Part shown: positions 36,701 through 51,700 of the stretch, one piece after another | How the letters are laid out: the number at the start of each line of letters is the position of its first letter | Position numbering within the stretch: position 1 is the first letter of the stretch | Assembly (NCBI RefSeq): GCF_000003815.2 | Contig: NC_049979.1 | Span: 13,467,605-13,531,604, forward strand | Length of the DNA stretch: 64,000 nt | From: Branchiostoma floridae | Taxonomy: Eukaryota; Chordata; Leptocardii; Amphioxiformes; Branchiostomatidae | Reading direction: 5' to 3' | Notes under the pieces: generated by a model | The model's database searches: none | Told to the model about the DNA's origin: nothing | Seen by the model: the letters and a program-made list of their open reading frames with translations, nothing else | Position numbers and translations under genes: made by a program

Positions 36701-39700
36701 CCGTCGTAGGGACAGACTATACAAACGATGGAAAAAGACTGGTAACACTAAGGTACGTGAACAAATGAAAGCCCTCAAACATACAATCCAGCGTCGGCTA
36801 CGCCGAGCCTACTGGTCATACACTGAAAGTTTGTTTACTAACCAAGATGACCCTCATGCAGTCCCTGGGGCTAACATGAAGAGGTTTTGGACTTATATCA
36901 AGTCGCAGCGGACCGAGGCTGCAAGTGTTGCCCCCTTGAAAGTAGAGGGCAAACTTGTTACAGAAGCCGTGGACCGTGCAGAAGCACTTAACAAACAGTT
37001 TCAAAGTGCCTTCAGCCAAAAGGTCACTTTCACTGTATCAGAATTTCAGAATAGAACCAACCTCTTTCAGCAACCAAATGCACCAACATGTAGCTCGATA
37101 AACATCTCTGAGCCCGGAGTGCTAAAACTGATGCAAAACCTGGACCCCAAAAAGGCTCCTGGTCCCGACGGCATCAGTCCTAGGTTGCTGAAAGAATTGG
37201 CAGTCGAGCTAGCACCAGCACTCACTCTCCTTTTTCAGTCTTCACTCGAGTCGGGTGTCGTACCACGAGATTGGAGAACAGCAAATGTTACCCCAGTCTA
37301 TAAGAAAGGGGAACGCTATCGTCCTGAGAATTACAGGCCAATTTCCCTTACCAGTATTCCATGTAAGATAATGGAGCATATTGTTACTAGTACGATTATG
37401 TCTTATGTAGAAGAAAATGAAATCATATGTAAAGAGCAGCATGGGTTCAGACGCCGCCATTCCTGTGAAAGCCAGTTACTCGGACTTGTGGATGACTTGT
37501 CTGTTGACCTTGAACAGGGGAGACAAACAGATGCCCTGATAATGGATTTTAGCAAGGCATTTGACAAAGTTTGCCACTCCCTACTCATCCATAAGTTAAA
37601 CTACTACGGCATCACAGGGTCGCTGCAGACCTGGATCCAGAGCTTCCTCACCGACCGCCGGCAAGCGGTAGTAGTGGAAGGCTCAATTTCAAGTTTTGTA
37701 CCAGTGGATTCAGGAGTGCCGCAGGGATCTGTTCTAGGCCCCACCCTGTTTCTGTTATATATAAACGACCTCCCTACCAGTTTGTCGTCTATTGCTCGTC
37801 TGTTTGCAGACGACACCTTGGCACACAAAACTATCAGCTCGACTAGGGATCAGGAAGTACTTCAAGAAGACTTGGATCGTCTTGCTGAGTGGGAGCAAAC
37901 CTGGATGATGAGTTTCCATCCAGACAAGTGCCAAGCACTCCATATTACAAGGAAGAGGGTCCCCCAAACAATGAACTACAAACTTCATGGTCACACTCTT
38001 GTCTCAACCAAGGAAGCCAAGTATCTAGGAGTGACAATTACCTACAATCTCACTTGGTGTACGCACATCGCAAACATCACCAACAAGGCCAGCAGAACCC
38101 TAGGTTTTCTGAGAAGAAACATAAAGGTAGGATCCAAAAAGATAAAAAACCTTGCTTATGTTACATTAGTCCGACCATTACTAGAATTTGCTAGTCCCGT
38201 TTGGGACCCCTATACAGCAAAGGATATAGCGAAGCTCGAAGCGGTCCAGCGTAGGGCTGCCCGGTGGGTGTCAAACAGGTATCGACGGTCCTCCAGTGTC
38301 AGCGAAATGCTTCACGACCTTGAGTGGCCAACACTCCAGGAGAGACGACGGAGGGCCAGATTGGTCACTTTTTATAAATACCACTCAGGGGATCTGGCTA
38401 TTAACTGCAAAACGAGTCCCGCTCCACAAGCTAGAAGTTCGAGATCGACCCATCCCGCAGCATACAAGGTACCGACTAGTAGAACCCAATATAGGCAAAA
38501 TGCCTTCTTCCCACGTACAACTAGAGACTGGAACGGCCTCCCAGCGGAGGTGGCGCTATCACCATCCTTGTCTATGTTTAAATCCAAAATATAATCCCCC
38601 CTCAGTCTGCGCAGTGAACCTCTCCATGTTGCCACGGCTGCAGAATCCTCAAAAAGATGAGGTTGGCAGCCTAACCGAAAGAAGAAGAAGATGCAGGGGT
38701 GAGCATTGTAGGGGTCTGGGGGAATCCTCCCCATAAAAATTTTAATATCTATAACTTTAGAAACACTATTTTTGTTGAAATTTAGTGCAATAAAGCTAAC
38801 TTATTTTAAAAGTTTGTTACAAACAACCAAACTCTTAAAAAACAACCAAAAAGCCCTATATGCTGGTTGAAAGACAGTGTAGAGGCCCAAATCCTGATGT
38901 AGGGGATCCAAATCACAGCATACGGGGCCCGCTATGCTGAAAAGGCCTGGCGAGAACACTGTAGCTATATGTACAATGCTATCTTCTTTTAGAAGGTACA
39001 TTGAATTTTTAAGTGTGCAAGAATGAGACTGATGCAAAGTTTAAGAGACCAACAAATGTTAAACTGGATTTGTGAATGTCTTGATTCATCACAGATGGGA
39101 GCGGGAGCAGCAGTGATGATGAAAGCTCTCACCTGAAGAAGAAGATAACTGACCTCGAGAGTCAGCGGGACAGGGATGCAGCTGAATTCAACAGGGTTAA
39201 CACTGAACTTAAGCACCTTAAACAGAAGGTAATAAAAAGTTGTGTCCCTTTTCCATTGAGAAAAGAGATTTGAAGAAAAATTGATTTGATTAAGGATGTG
39301 CACATCTCTGTGTATGATCTTTATGAAGTTTGTGCTGACAGTGGGCTCTCCTTTGTTTCCAGCTGAATGAGAAACAGGCCGCATCCTCTCCTGTCACCCC
39401 AGCAAAGTCAAATGTGGCTGTTTCCTTTGACCTCGTGTCCCTTGGTTCCCCTGCTGCCCCAGTCAGCACCCCTCGTACCAGGTCTCAGACCCAACAGTTA
39501 CGAGACCCCTTTGGTACTCCCCCTCCCCCACCTGCTGCACAGATGGATAACACTGAGCTGGTCAGGCTGCAGGGTCTGCTGCAGGACTCCAAGAAACAGA
39601 CAGAAGGTAGGAGGACTTCCTTTCCAAAAGGAAAAACAAATTGTTTTTGCCCAAGATACTTGCTTTATGGAAATGTAAATGGCAGATGCCTCTTATGAAA

Positions 39701-42700
39701 TTTTTCTACAGCATACAATCAGACATTTTATAATTTCTTTTCCTTTTTACACAAACTTCTTCGAAATAATAAAAGGTAGTAAGATCTGATGAACAAAGGT
39801 TCTCTGCTGGCATGAAATGGAAATCATTCAGTAGTACTGTGTATTACCATTATAAGGATTTCAATTTGGTGTATGTTGGCACCCGTAGAGTGTTGTAAGT
39901 GTAACAGCATAGAAACTGAAGTGCATGTACTGTACATATCTTCATGTTGTGATCTCTTCTCCTCAGACCTGAAGACACAGCTATCCCAGTTTGAGCTGCA
40001 GCTGCAGGGGAAGGAAACAGAACTGCAGCGGCAGGTGGCGCTGGTGAAGGAGGCTCAGGAGCAGGTGCAGAAGCTGACATCTACCCTGCAGGACAGGGAC
40101 AAAACTGTCTCCAAGATGCAGGACGAGGCCAGCAAGACAAAGAACCAAGTAGAGCAGGGTCAGGCAAAGGTATGATGCATGTTTGTACTGCTGACTCTAT
40201 TTTCATGGCTAGAAAAAAGTTTAAAGATGTAATAATCTGAGCCACAGTTTTAAAGTTTTAAAAGCCGATTTGATTGTATGCAGACTTTGTGTTTGATGTA
40301 GTGTAAAGTCTCAAAGCTGTGGATTATACGGGTTGAACTTGACATATATACTGACTGAATACTAAGAAGGAAGAACATCTGTCCCATACCTTCGTCCAGA
40401 AATACCGTCTGATATCTGCTAACAAAGCTCATTAACTCCTCAGATTGCTGAGCTTGAGAAGAAGCTGAAGTCTCTAGGCCAGGAGCTGGAGTGTCAGCGC
40501 CACAATGCTGAGTCTGCTCGCCAGTCACACGAGCAGCGCCTCAAGGAAAGGGAACGGGAGCTCAACGCTGAGGTAGGCTTTCCAATAGCAATAGTGCAGG
40601 GACTGGGATTATGGAAAACTGTCAGAATTTGTGCTTTGTCCAGAATACCAAAGTTTTGTTTCATTGTATTGGGCAAGGAAATGAACTGAACATACTGTGC
40701 AAGATATATATGATTTGTGATATTTGTTTTTAAATTTTTCGGATTAAAACTTGTGGTCTAATGTTTCTGATCTATTGCCCAGTTTGAAAGGATGAAGAAA
40801 AATCTTTTGGTATAATTATATTTCCATACATTTTTCCAGATAGCGCAACAGGCTCAGATGCTTGCCTCCATGGACAAACAGCATCAGGAGACCAGGAACA
40901 AACTCCAGCAGGAGATCCAACAGGCCCAGAATGAGAGAAACAAGGTGCAGGCAGAAGCTGAGGGCGTAGACAGGGAAAAGGGCAAACTGGAGAAACAACT
41001 CCTAGAGCTGCAACAGAAACTACAGGTTTGCCTTCTGTGGAACTGATCATAGTATCAAAATGCTCTTGTCATATCTAACAGAAAACAGGATCATGTATAC
41101 TATTCTTCATCATGACACATCCAAAGACCATCTAATGATCACATAGTATACATCATTTGTACTTCAGGTAAGGAAATACATCTTCATGGAAAGAGAAAGG
41201 CATACAACAGCTAAAACTGTGTAAAACCCCAGTAAACTCTACCACAGCCTAGCGGGATTCTAAAAATATCTCAATGTTTAAGAGCTTGTTACTGTTGAAT
41301 CCCTTACAGTGTGCTGAGCAGAACATAAAGTCTAAGGAGACGTCTATGACAGAGATAAAGAAACAGCTCCAGGAGATGACCAGGGAACGAGACTCGCTCA
41401 CCAACAAGGCAGACGAGAGTGCAAGGCAGGAGAAACACATCCAGGAACTCAAACAGAAATTACTGGTTTGTTTGCGTGCTTTTGTTAGAAAGAAAATAAC
41501 AACAGACATGTAGAGCTTACACAACACTTAGTGTCAACTTGTTCTTTTATTTCCAATCCTCTCCAACTGATAAGTTGCATGTGCATACTACGTGTAGTAA
41601 GCCCAGATTGGTTCAGGTTAAAAGAAAATGACGAAGTTGAACCATTCATTTAGGGTACTCTACAAGGAAACATTCTTTTGTCTGTTTTCATACTTGAAAA
41701 GATTTATGGGAAGTAAGAATGAAAAGAAAGGTTCTTAACCAGACATGTTTCAATATCCCAGAACACAGAGAACAAGGCAACTCACCAGGAGAACCTAACT
41801 GCAGAGACTAAGAAACAGCTGCAGACCCTGACAACAGAGCGAGACAAACTCAGCTGTCAGCTGGAGAAGAAGGACTGTGACCTGTCCAACCTGCAGGAGC
41901 AGCTCAAGAAGAGTAAGGAGAGCAGTGCTGAGTTGTCAGCCCTACAGAGGGAACACCAGCAGCTCAAGACAGACCTCAAGAACCTACAGGTAAGCAGACA
42001 AACCTCACGCTTACAATGTTCAACATTTTAGTAGTTTAAACTGTGTTTCTTTTCTTAGGCTATGCTGTGTTTTTTGTATTAATCTAGAATCTAGAAGCCA
42101 TTTACTTGAGTGATCTTGAATTTTAAAGGAAGCTTCCTTTCTTTTAGACATGTCAAAAGATAAACGGTTTGAACTTGAAGAAGATGAATCCATGGAATCA
42201 GAATTATGAAGTAAGGCCCCCTATGACTCGTCTGCCTTTCTCTCCCAGAACACCAAGAATGAGCTGCAGGATGAGACCCGCCAGCTGAAGGACCAGGTGA
42301 GGGACCAGAAGCAGGAGACTGAACAGAAAACTGCACAACTGGAGAAGGACAAGAAGGAGCTACAGAACAGCATTGCCCAGCTGGAGGCACGTGGCAAGGA
42401 GATGGAGGCCAGGGCACAGGAGGTAGGAATCACTGAGCAATGTAGAGTTTATCAGGGTGTGGGTTTCTATTCTTTATCACTAGGTATGCATCTTTGCCTT
42501 GTTGAGTGAGTTAGAAGAAATGTCAATAATTTATTTGTTTTATTCCAGGCACAGAAAACAAAAGAACAAGAGCTGGCCAAGAAGGCTGAGGATATGTCTG
42601 GCCTGCAGAAAAGCCTGGATGATAGGCTACAGGACTTACAAAAGGCAGAGGAGAGGCTAACAGATATGGAGAATAAACTCAAGCAGGCTCAGGTGTGATT

Positions 42701-45700
42701 TGTGTTTCTCTAACAGAATAGTTTACCAACCATTTTAGATTACTTGTCTGCATTATGTTAACTTGAGACTGTTTCTTACTTAATGGAAATTTTCAGTCTT
42801 TGACATTTTGTAACTCTGAATCTCTGCTTGTCTTCAGGATGAGACCAACCAGCTGCATTCTGAGATTGACACTGTCCGTCAGGAGAAGGGTGTGGTTGAG
42901 GCCAGAGTGTCAGATCTAGAGGAGGAGGTGAAGAAAGCCTACAACTCTGTGGAGCTGCAGACTGCACAGCTCAGGGCCACAACAGACGGACTGGAGAAAG
43001 AAAATACTACATTGCAGGTAAGCACCTTTTTACACCTCTCTATCAACGTAATAGTAGGAATATAACGAGTAAGTTGCCTCTATTGAGGTCAGACCAACTT
43101 GCTGCCATTTCATGTGAAGATATAAATGTGCCCATTTTGCTGTCCACCAGACTGACTATAAGAAGGCCTGTGAGCTGGCTGACAACAAGGCTAAGGAGGC
43201 CAGTGACCTGCTGGACACACTTCAGAAGTCTGAGGAGGAGACTACTAAGTACCGTCACCGTTCGGAGTCAGCAGAGACAGAACTCAAGACTGGGCAGGAG
43301 AAGCTCCAGTAAGACTCTGTACTATTCTTCAGTACTTTTATCTGCATTGATATGTTGATTAACTGATTCAAGTGGAAGCTGTTACAATATGAACATATCT
43401 TTGTTCTCTTTTTGTGTGTAGGGAGGTCCAAAAGGAATTGGCTTCTCTCAAGCAAACTTTGCAGGACAAAGAAGAGGCTCTTACAATTGTCAAGACAGAG
43501 TTTAAGGAGACCCAAGCTAACCTGGAAGCCAAACTTGGGCACAGTGAGCAGCTTCTGACAGAACGAGATGCACAGCTCCAGAAGGTGAAGGAAGAGCTGG
43601 GCAGCTCCACCCAGCAGGTTGCATTGGTGATGCAGCAGTTGGAGGAAAAACAGGATAGCCTTGCACAGCTTTGGGGACAGCATGATGACCTGACAGCACA
43701 GCAACAACAGCTGACTCTCCAGTATAGTGCCAAACAGGAGGAGCTGCAGAAAGCTGAGATCAGACTACAGGAGATGGAGGCTGATGCTGACAAGACCAGA
43801 AAAGATTTGGAAGAACAGGTGGCACAGCTGAATAAGGAGTTGTCAGAGCTGGCTGTTAAACTGGACAGCAAGCAGGAAATCTTAGAAAAGAAAGACCTGC
43901 AGATCCAAGCAGCCCAAGAAGAGCAGAGCAGTATCAGCAAAGAGCTATGTGAAGTGTCATCTCAGCTAGATCAAGAGAAGGCAAACAGCAAACACCTGCA
44001 GCAACAGCTGGACCAGCTGGATGAGAAGCACCTGCAGGTTACCCAGCTGCACTCATCTGCACAGGCACAGCTGGCGGAAATTGAGAAGAAGCTACAAGAC
44101 ACTGAAGTATCAGCCGACAAAATGACTAAGGAACTACAAAACCAGATCAATCAAGTTGAAAACGAGACAGCCAAGCTGAGGGGTCAACTGGAAAGTCAAG
44201 AGGAGGCAGTGAAATCCAAGGACCTACAGTTAGAGGCTGCAAGGGCACAGCTGCAAGATGCGGAGTCCGCTGCTGCAAGGATGACAGAGGAACTGCAACA
44301 AAAGGTTACCGAGCTGCAGCAAGAGGTCAGTAGCTTGTCACAGGAATGTGAGACTCAGAAGGCAGCAGTTGAAGCCAAGGATCATCAACTGACATCTTTG
44401 AAGTCTGAGCTACAAGAAGCCATTGATGAGAAACAGATGCTGCAGGGGAAGATGGAGGTGCTGCAGATGGATGTGGACGACCAGAGGGAGCAGCAGGAGG
44501 AACTGCAGACACAGCTGGAGAAGGCTCAGGCTGCCATGGCAACTGCCCAGAGTCATGTGATGGAGAAGGATGCAAATATTGCACAGTTAGAGGTGGAATT
44601 CGAGACTGCCCAGAAAGATGTTGATACCTTGAAGCAGGTTCTTCAGGATAAGGAGGAGAAACTGAGAGCTACAGAGGACCAACTGGAATGTGCCAACATG
44701 TCTGTAGAGAATAGCAAGTCTGAAATCCAAGCCAGGCAAGAAGAGATGGAAATCTTGGAAAAAGAGTTGCAGGCAGCACAGAAGGATGCTGATTCCCTCC
44801 GACAGGAATCTGAATGCAAAGAAGAGAAACTGAGAGATGCTAATGACCAGTTAGAGCAGGCAAGCTTGGCTATGCAGAACAACAAGTCCCAACTCCATTC
44901 CAAGGAAGAGGAGCTGGAAAACCTGAAAGCTGAAGCCCAGAAGATGGGAGATGAGCTGGCATCTGCCAAACTGGAGCTGCAGTCAGGTGGAGAACTGATG
45001 GAGTCTCTGACCTCCCAACTAAACCAACAAAATGAGACTTTACAGAAGCTGAGGGCTGACTTGGAAACAGCTTCTGACAAGCTTTCAGAGAGTCAACTGC
45101 AAAGCGAAAATCTTCAGAGCAGGCTGTCAGAGTTAGAGAAGGAAGCGGAGGGAAAAGATGTGACAATAGCAGAGCTACAAGATCAGACAGAGTCTCTCCA
45201 AACCTTGACCCAGAGTCTGAGGGAAGAGCTGGCACAGAAACAGGAGGAGCAGAGTCGGGAGCTGGGCAGTCTGCACTCACAGCTACAGCTGACACAGATG
45301 GACATGGAGGACAAGGAGACCATGATCAAATCTCTAGAAACACAAGTAGAGCAACTGCAGCATATGGTAGATGACAAGACAGGAGAGTGTACCAAACTTG
45401 CTGATGATGTGGACAAGCTGGAGGCCACAGGAGAGGAACGGGAAAAGAAGCTGCAGTCCCTGGAAGAACAGATAGCCAGCCTTCTTCAGAGCACCAAAGA
45501 AACAGAGACCAAGTCAGCTGGGAAGATTGAGGATTTTCAAGCATCACTCACAAAAGTTGAAGAGGAGAGAGACTCTCTGACGGCTGAACTCAATAAAGCA
45601 CAGTTTGACCTTGACAACCAACAAAGTGACCTTGATGGCATGACACAGCAGTTTGAACAGCAAGCAACAGCCAAGGCCCAACTGGAACAACATTGTCAAG

Positions 45701-48700
45701 AATTGTCCTCTCGGTGTGACACACTACAACAGGAGCTGGGGACAGCAAAGGCTGAAAATGCAAGTTACCTAGAGCAGAAATCTCAGTTGGAAACCAACGT
45801 GTCAGAGTTAAGTCAGAAACTGGATTTGACACAAATAGAAATGGATGAAACTGCAGGCAGGTTGAAGAACACTGTTACCACCATCGAGGCTGAAAAACTA
45901 CAGCTACAAGAACAGCTTGACGAGGCAAACATTAAGCTAGAAAGAGCTGAAGCTGATGTCAAAGACATTAGCAATATGCTGTCACAACTGTCCAAGGCCC
46001 TAGAGGACAATCAAAGAAATTCTGACTCCAGGATCATGGCTTTGAAAAGTGAGAAGGAGGCTGTACTGAGTGAGCTGAAGGCTACAAAAGAAGCACTTGA
46101 ACAGAAGTCCACACNNNNNNNNNNNNNNNNNNNNNNNNNNNNNNNNNNNNNNNNNNNNNNNNNNNNNNNNNNNNNNNNNNNNNNNNNNNNNNNNNNNNNN
46201 NNNNNNNNNNNNNNNNNNNNNNNNNNNNNNNNNNNNNNNNNNNNGACAAAGAGCTTGGAGGAAGCTCAGAGGGAGCTGTCTCAGCTGCAGGGTGAGCTGG
46301 AAACAACTGGAAACACAAACTTGTCCCTGACATCACAGGTGCAGGCACAGAAGGCAGAGATGGAGGGAATGACAAAGGCAATGATGGAGAAAGACAACCT
46401 GATCTGTGACTTGGAAGAGAGTACAAAAAGCCAAGGAAAACAGATTCAAGATCTTAAAGCAGAGCTGGAAGGAGTGGAGGAGGAAATGTCATCCAGTCAG
46501 AAAGGTCTTCATCAGTCAATTCAAGAGAAGAACAGCGAGCTTAGTCGGATGCAGGAAGAGCGAGATGACATCCAATCAATCCTTGAAAAGAAAGTAATGG
46601 AGGTAGCTATGCTGGAAGAGGACATTCAGGCACGGGACTCAGAGTTGGCAGAAACACGAGAAAAGCACTGTGCAGCAAAGCAAGAACTACAGGCTGACAT
46701 TGAAAGTGTCAGGCAAACCCTGGCCACAGTTACACAGAACCTGACAGAGAAGAGGCAGCATTGCGATACCCTGAAGGCTGAAGTTGCCAGACTAGAAAGT
46801 GAAAAACAGGAAGCTGAAAAACTGCAGGAAAGTGCTGCAGCTCAGCACAGAGCTGTACAGGAGCAGGGCAGGGCAGCTATTGCGGACATTAAGGAAGAGA
46901 TGGCACAAAGGGAAAAGCAACTTGCAGACAAGAATGATCTTATAACTGAGCTACAAGCTGAGATTGACAGGCTTCAGACAACAGCTGCAGAAGCTGCCAG
47001 ATTATCAGCTACAACAGAAGATGACTTGAAAAAGCAGATGCGAGAAATGGAAGCAAAGATGGCAGACACAGAAACCCTCCTAGCTGAGAAGGCTGCCAAT
47101 GCAGAGCAGAGTGCCCAAGAACTACAACAGCTGCAGCTCAGCAGTGCCTCCTTGCACTCTGAGACAGAAACAAAGCTGAAGAACACTCAGGATGAGCTGG
47201 AGCAGTTGCAGTCCAGTCATCAGACAGAGATGGAGCTGCTGCAGTCCAGGTGTGAGAAGATGGAGGAGGAACATCAACATGCTCTACAGGTGGAGCAGGA
47301 GTCAGCTGCCAGTCTGAGGGAGGCCCTACATCTGGCCCAGGAACAACTCGGGGCACAGGTAAAAGTCTGCAATGCTGACATTATAGATGCTAGAAGATTC
47401 TAGTAGCTTTACTGACAAGAAAGTCACAAGCAAAAAACTTTTCCTGTTCAAATCAAAAGTTACCAATCATCTCAATCAAATGTAGGTTATCATTTGCCAT
47501 TTTTACTAAGCGACAAAAATAATTAGTTGCTTGATATGTGTTTTGAATAGTGTTTTGTGTCTTGTACCTCAGACCAGCTCATCAGACAGGACCATGTTGG
47601 AGCACACCCAGAGACTGGCAGAGTTAGAATCTGAGCTGCAGCAGTCACAAAGTCAGTGCACAAATCAAGAAGAGGTGGTGAAAAAGTTGCAGCACCAGGT
47701 ATGTAAAAGTGGACTAAATCACTTTCAAAACAAACAGAGTTAGTGTGAATGGAATGATTCTGATCATCTGATTTCAATAGTTTCAGTTTCTCCCAGTTTG
47801 CATGTCATTTTCTTCCCTTCCCAGCTTCAGTGATGATATAGTTGGACCTTAATCCAGTTGAATAGAGTGCAGATACCTGTTAGGATTTTCCAGGCTATTT
47901 AAGATTTTTATCCATAGAGTGGAGACATCAGTGTTAGAAAACTTACCCTAGGTTTAATGAGGGAATTTCTGTATTCCATTTGTATCGTCTCTGTTTTTGT
48001 CAGCAGGGCTAGCCTTTTGTAATAGCCACAGGCTGAACAGCCAATCCAATAAATGCCCTATTTCCCCCCACAGATGGAAGACCTGCAGAAGAAGCTGACC
48101 CATGCTGCAGAGCACATCACATCCCTGCAGGAAGAGCTGCGGCAGCAGGCTGACGCCATGGCAACGGCAGAGAAGGAGATGGTCCACGTACAACATGAAC
48201 ATGAGGCCAAGCTCAGGGAAGACGAATCGGAAGTGAAAAGTCTAACTGCCAAGATAGCTGCTGTGAACAGCAAACTTGAGGAACTACAGCAAGAGAGAGA
48301 CGACTTGAAGACACAGGTAGTGGAACTGGGTACAGAAGTTGAGCAGACCCTGACTGAGAATGAAGCACTCAAAGAGGAAAGGGAGACTCTTCTTCAGGAT
48401 CTGGAGTCGTTGCGAGGTTCACGAGAGACTCTCTCTCAGAAGCTGCTCTCAACACAGGAGGAGCTGACACAGACCCTGAGCTCACAGTCTCAAACCAAGA
48501 TACAGACTGACACTGATGTTTCCACTCTTCAAGAAGAAAAGGAAGCTCTTGAAAAGGACCTGGAACGGATTGATGAGGAAAACAAGATGCTGTCTGAAGA
48601 GCTGTCTAATTTGCAGGACAAGTTGAAAGAAGCCCTGGCTGAGAAATCCTCTCTAGACTACCAATTCAACACAGCTTCTGATGAGCTGAATGTACTGAAG

Positions 48701-51700
48701 GAGGAGCAGAAGGCAGTCATAAATCATTCTGAGGAACTGCAGGGACAGAACTCACTGTTAAAGGAGCAAGTCAAATCCCTTGAGAATGAGAAAGAAAACC
48801 TCAGCGCAACAATTGCTGAAACCACAGTTCAGATCAGACCACTAGAAGAGGAAAAAGAGAGGCTGTCCAAAAAAATTGATGAACTGACCGTAAGAATTAA
48901 TGAGTTAGAGGAGAACAGGAGTGACCTGGAATGCAAACTGGTGTCGGCTACAGGTGAAAGCACACAACTCAAGGCAGAGAAGGAACACTTGAACAAACAA
49001 ATTGAAGAAATGGAAGTCCAACTGGCAAATCTAACAGAAGAGAAGGAAGGAGTTTTACAAGAGAGGCTACAAAGCAGTGATTCTCTTGGTGAATTGAAGG
49101 ATCAGTACAGTCAGCTGCAGGTGGAGAATGAAACTGTCCAAGTTGAGCTGCAGTCTGCCACCACTGAACTGGGAGAGATGAGTGAGATTCTGAAGGGAGT
49201 GAGGGAGGAGAAGAGAGAGCTGATGGACAGACTGGAGAGTGTGCAGCAGGAACACCAGCTGATCAGCCAGGAGCTGGCATCCACCATGGGACAGTTACAG
49301 GAGGCACAGCAGACTGCTGAGAGCTACAAGGTACTGTCTTCAAGCATTATTTCTACCAATATAGATGATTTGTCAGATGATTATTAAGAACAGTTTCACC
49401 TGATTTCTCACAAAGTGTTGGTTAATAAGAAAGTGCAACTTCTGTACATACTTTGCTACGATACAATAGTCTTGTATTTACCAAAATCTGTCCTGTCCTC
49501 AGCTTGACTTGGAGGCCAGCCAATCTGAGAAGAGTGGTCTTCAGGAGAAGATAGACCAGTTAGAGGAGGATAGAACCAGTTTGAACCAGGATATTGACAA
49601 AACAAAGGCTGATCTGGCTCTTAAGGTTTGTACTGTTTCTTTTTTCTCATAGCATAGCACCCCTCCAAGGAATAGACTGCTTGTAAGGTCCTGATATTAG
49701 CTAATTTCTTGGGCTTCAGTAGCCAACCTAAGTTATCAATTTCAGCAACTAGACTATAAGAATAAAATGATAAGTTAGCAACTTGCTCTATTTAGTGCTA
49801 AGGCTTATTAGAAGAACTACATTGCGTATTTGGACAACTGTGTTAATCTCTACAATTACCTTTATTTTCAGGATAAGGAAATGGAAAGTCTCCAGTCTGA
49901 GTATGAGACATTGAAGGAGCTGCTTCAGGCTAAGGAGGAGGAATCCTCAGCCCAGTCTGCCAAGGAGCTGCAGAAGCTGGAGACGGCTTGTGCCAGCCTG
50001 CGAGGCCAGCTGGCAGAGGAGCGCACGGAGAGCGAGCAGCTGAGGTCCAGTCTGCAGACTCTGCAGACAGACATGGAGCAGAAGGTACAGCAGGGGGAGG
50101 AGGCAGTCAGGACACTGCAGGGGACTGCAGACAAGCTGCAGAAGGACAAGGAGGCCCTGCAGGTAGGCTGTTCGGATTGAATTGTTGTAGTTAGTGCTCT
50201 TGTGGGTACACTTATTTTTATCAAGACACTACTCATGTAGACCACCTGGGATTAAAATTGATATGGTAGCTAAGCAGGTTAATGTCCCCTTGTGTACGTT
50301 ATCAGCCTTTACCACCTTTCAATCAGGAGAAACAGTAAACCTGAATGTTATCATGTCCACAGGGTAAGCTGCAGCTGACGTTGAGAAATGCCCGTCAGCT
50401 AGAGAAGGACCTGTCATCGCTGCAGTGCCATGTCACAGAGCTAGAGGCAGCCAATGAAAACTTGACTAAAGAGGTAGGCAGTGATGGATACTTGCTGATG
50501 TTATTTTGTTGTAAGACCATTTGTAACAATTTGCTCCATCTAGAAGTAGATCATTTTTGGTCTGTGAATTGTACTGGTGATCTGAAATGTGTGAGAAATC
50601 AGGCTGGTGTTGATGTCATCATAGCAGTACAGGTGAAGTACACATAGTATGGTAAAATTTAGCAAGAACTTGTAAGGCCAGAAAGAGGAAATCAGTTACT
50701 GTTTCCAAAAATCATTTATACGTTGTTGAATGACTTTTGACATTCTTTATTTCGATCAATGTANNNNNNNNNNNNNNNNNNNNNNNNNNNNNNNNNNNNN
50801 NNNNNNNNNNNNNNNNNNNNNNNNNNNNNNNNNNNNNNNNNNNNNNNNNNNNNNNNNNNNNNNNNNNNNNNNNNNNNNNNNNNNNNNNNNNNNNNNNNNN
50901 NNNNNNNNNNNNNNNNNNNNNNNNNNNNNNNNNNNNNNNNNNNNNNNNNNNNNNNNNNNNNNNNNNNNNNNNNNNNNNNNNNNNNNNNNNNNNNNNNNNN
51001 NNNNNNNNNNNNNNNNNNNNNNNNNNNNNNNNNNNNNNNNNNNNNNNNNNNNNNNNNNNNNNNNNNNNNNNNNNNNNNNNNNNNNNNNNNNNNNNNNNNN
51101 NNNNNNNNNNNNNNNNNNNNNNNNNNNNNNNNNNNNNNNNNNNNNNNNNNNNNNNNNNNNNNNNNNNNNNNNNNNNNNNNNNNNNNNNNNNNNNNNNNNN
51201 NNNNNNNNNNNNNNNNNNNNNNNNNNNNNNNNNNNNNNNNNNNNNNNNNNNNNNNNNNNNNNNGCACCAGACTAAATCCAGAGGCAGAAGACAGTGCAAC
51301 ATCTAAAACAGAAGAAGCCTGCAGCAGATTGAAGTCTGACACAGGGAAGCGCCTAGCAACACCAACCAAGCTGGAGTCCACTGCCAAACGCTCCAAAAGT
51401 CACGTTGAAGAGGAAGACTTTGAACTTGAAGGATTGCCAGAAGTTGTCAGCAAAGGTATGTAAACATTTTTGTTGATGTTGTGTACCTTGCAGCTTTGCA
51501 GGCCTTATTAGGAACATTACATTTCTACAAATAGGAGAAGTCTTTTTTTTCATTGTTAACAATTGCTTTGTAATCCTATCAAATCTGTGCTCTGTGTTTT
51601 GCAGGGTTTAGTGATATACCATCAGGCCAGAAGAGTCCATACATTGTGCGTCGGATGGACCTACCACAGACTTCCAGTTCAAACCGTACTCTGGCCACAC

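Noticed and set aside
36648-38594. Possibility that the RT frame is a domesticated host gene or an alternative CENPF exon
   Set aside because: It has typical LINE motif order, a truncated 5' end and a GAA-type tail; CENPF exon phases join across it without using it.
43255-49255. Many minus-strand Ser/Cys/Leu-rich frames opposite CENPF
   Set aside because: Shadows of Gln/Glu/Lys/Leu-rich coiled-coil codons on the plus strand; no independent start, domain or splice evidence.
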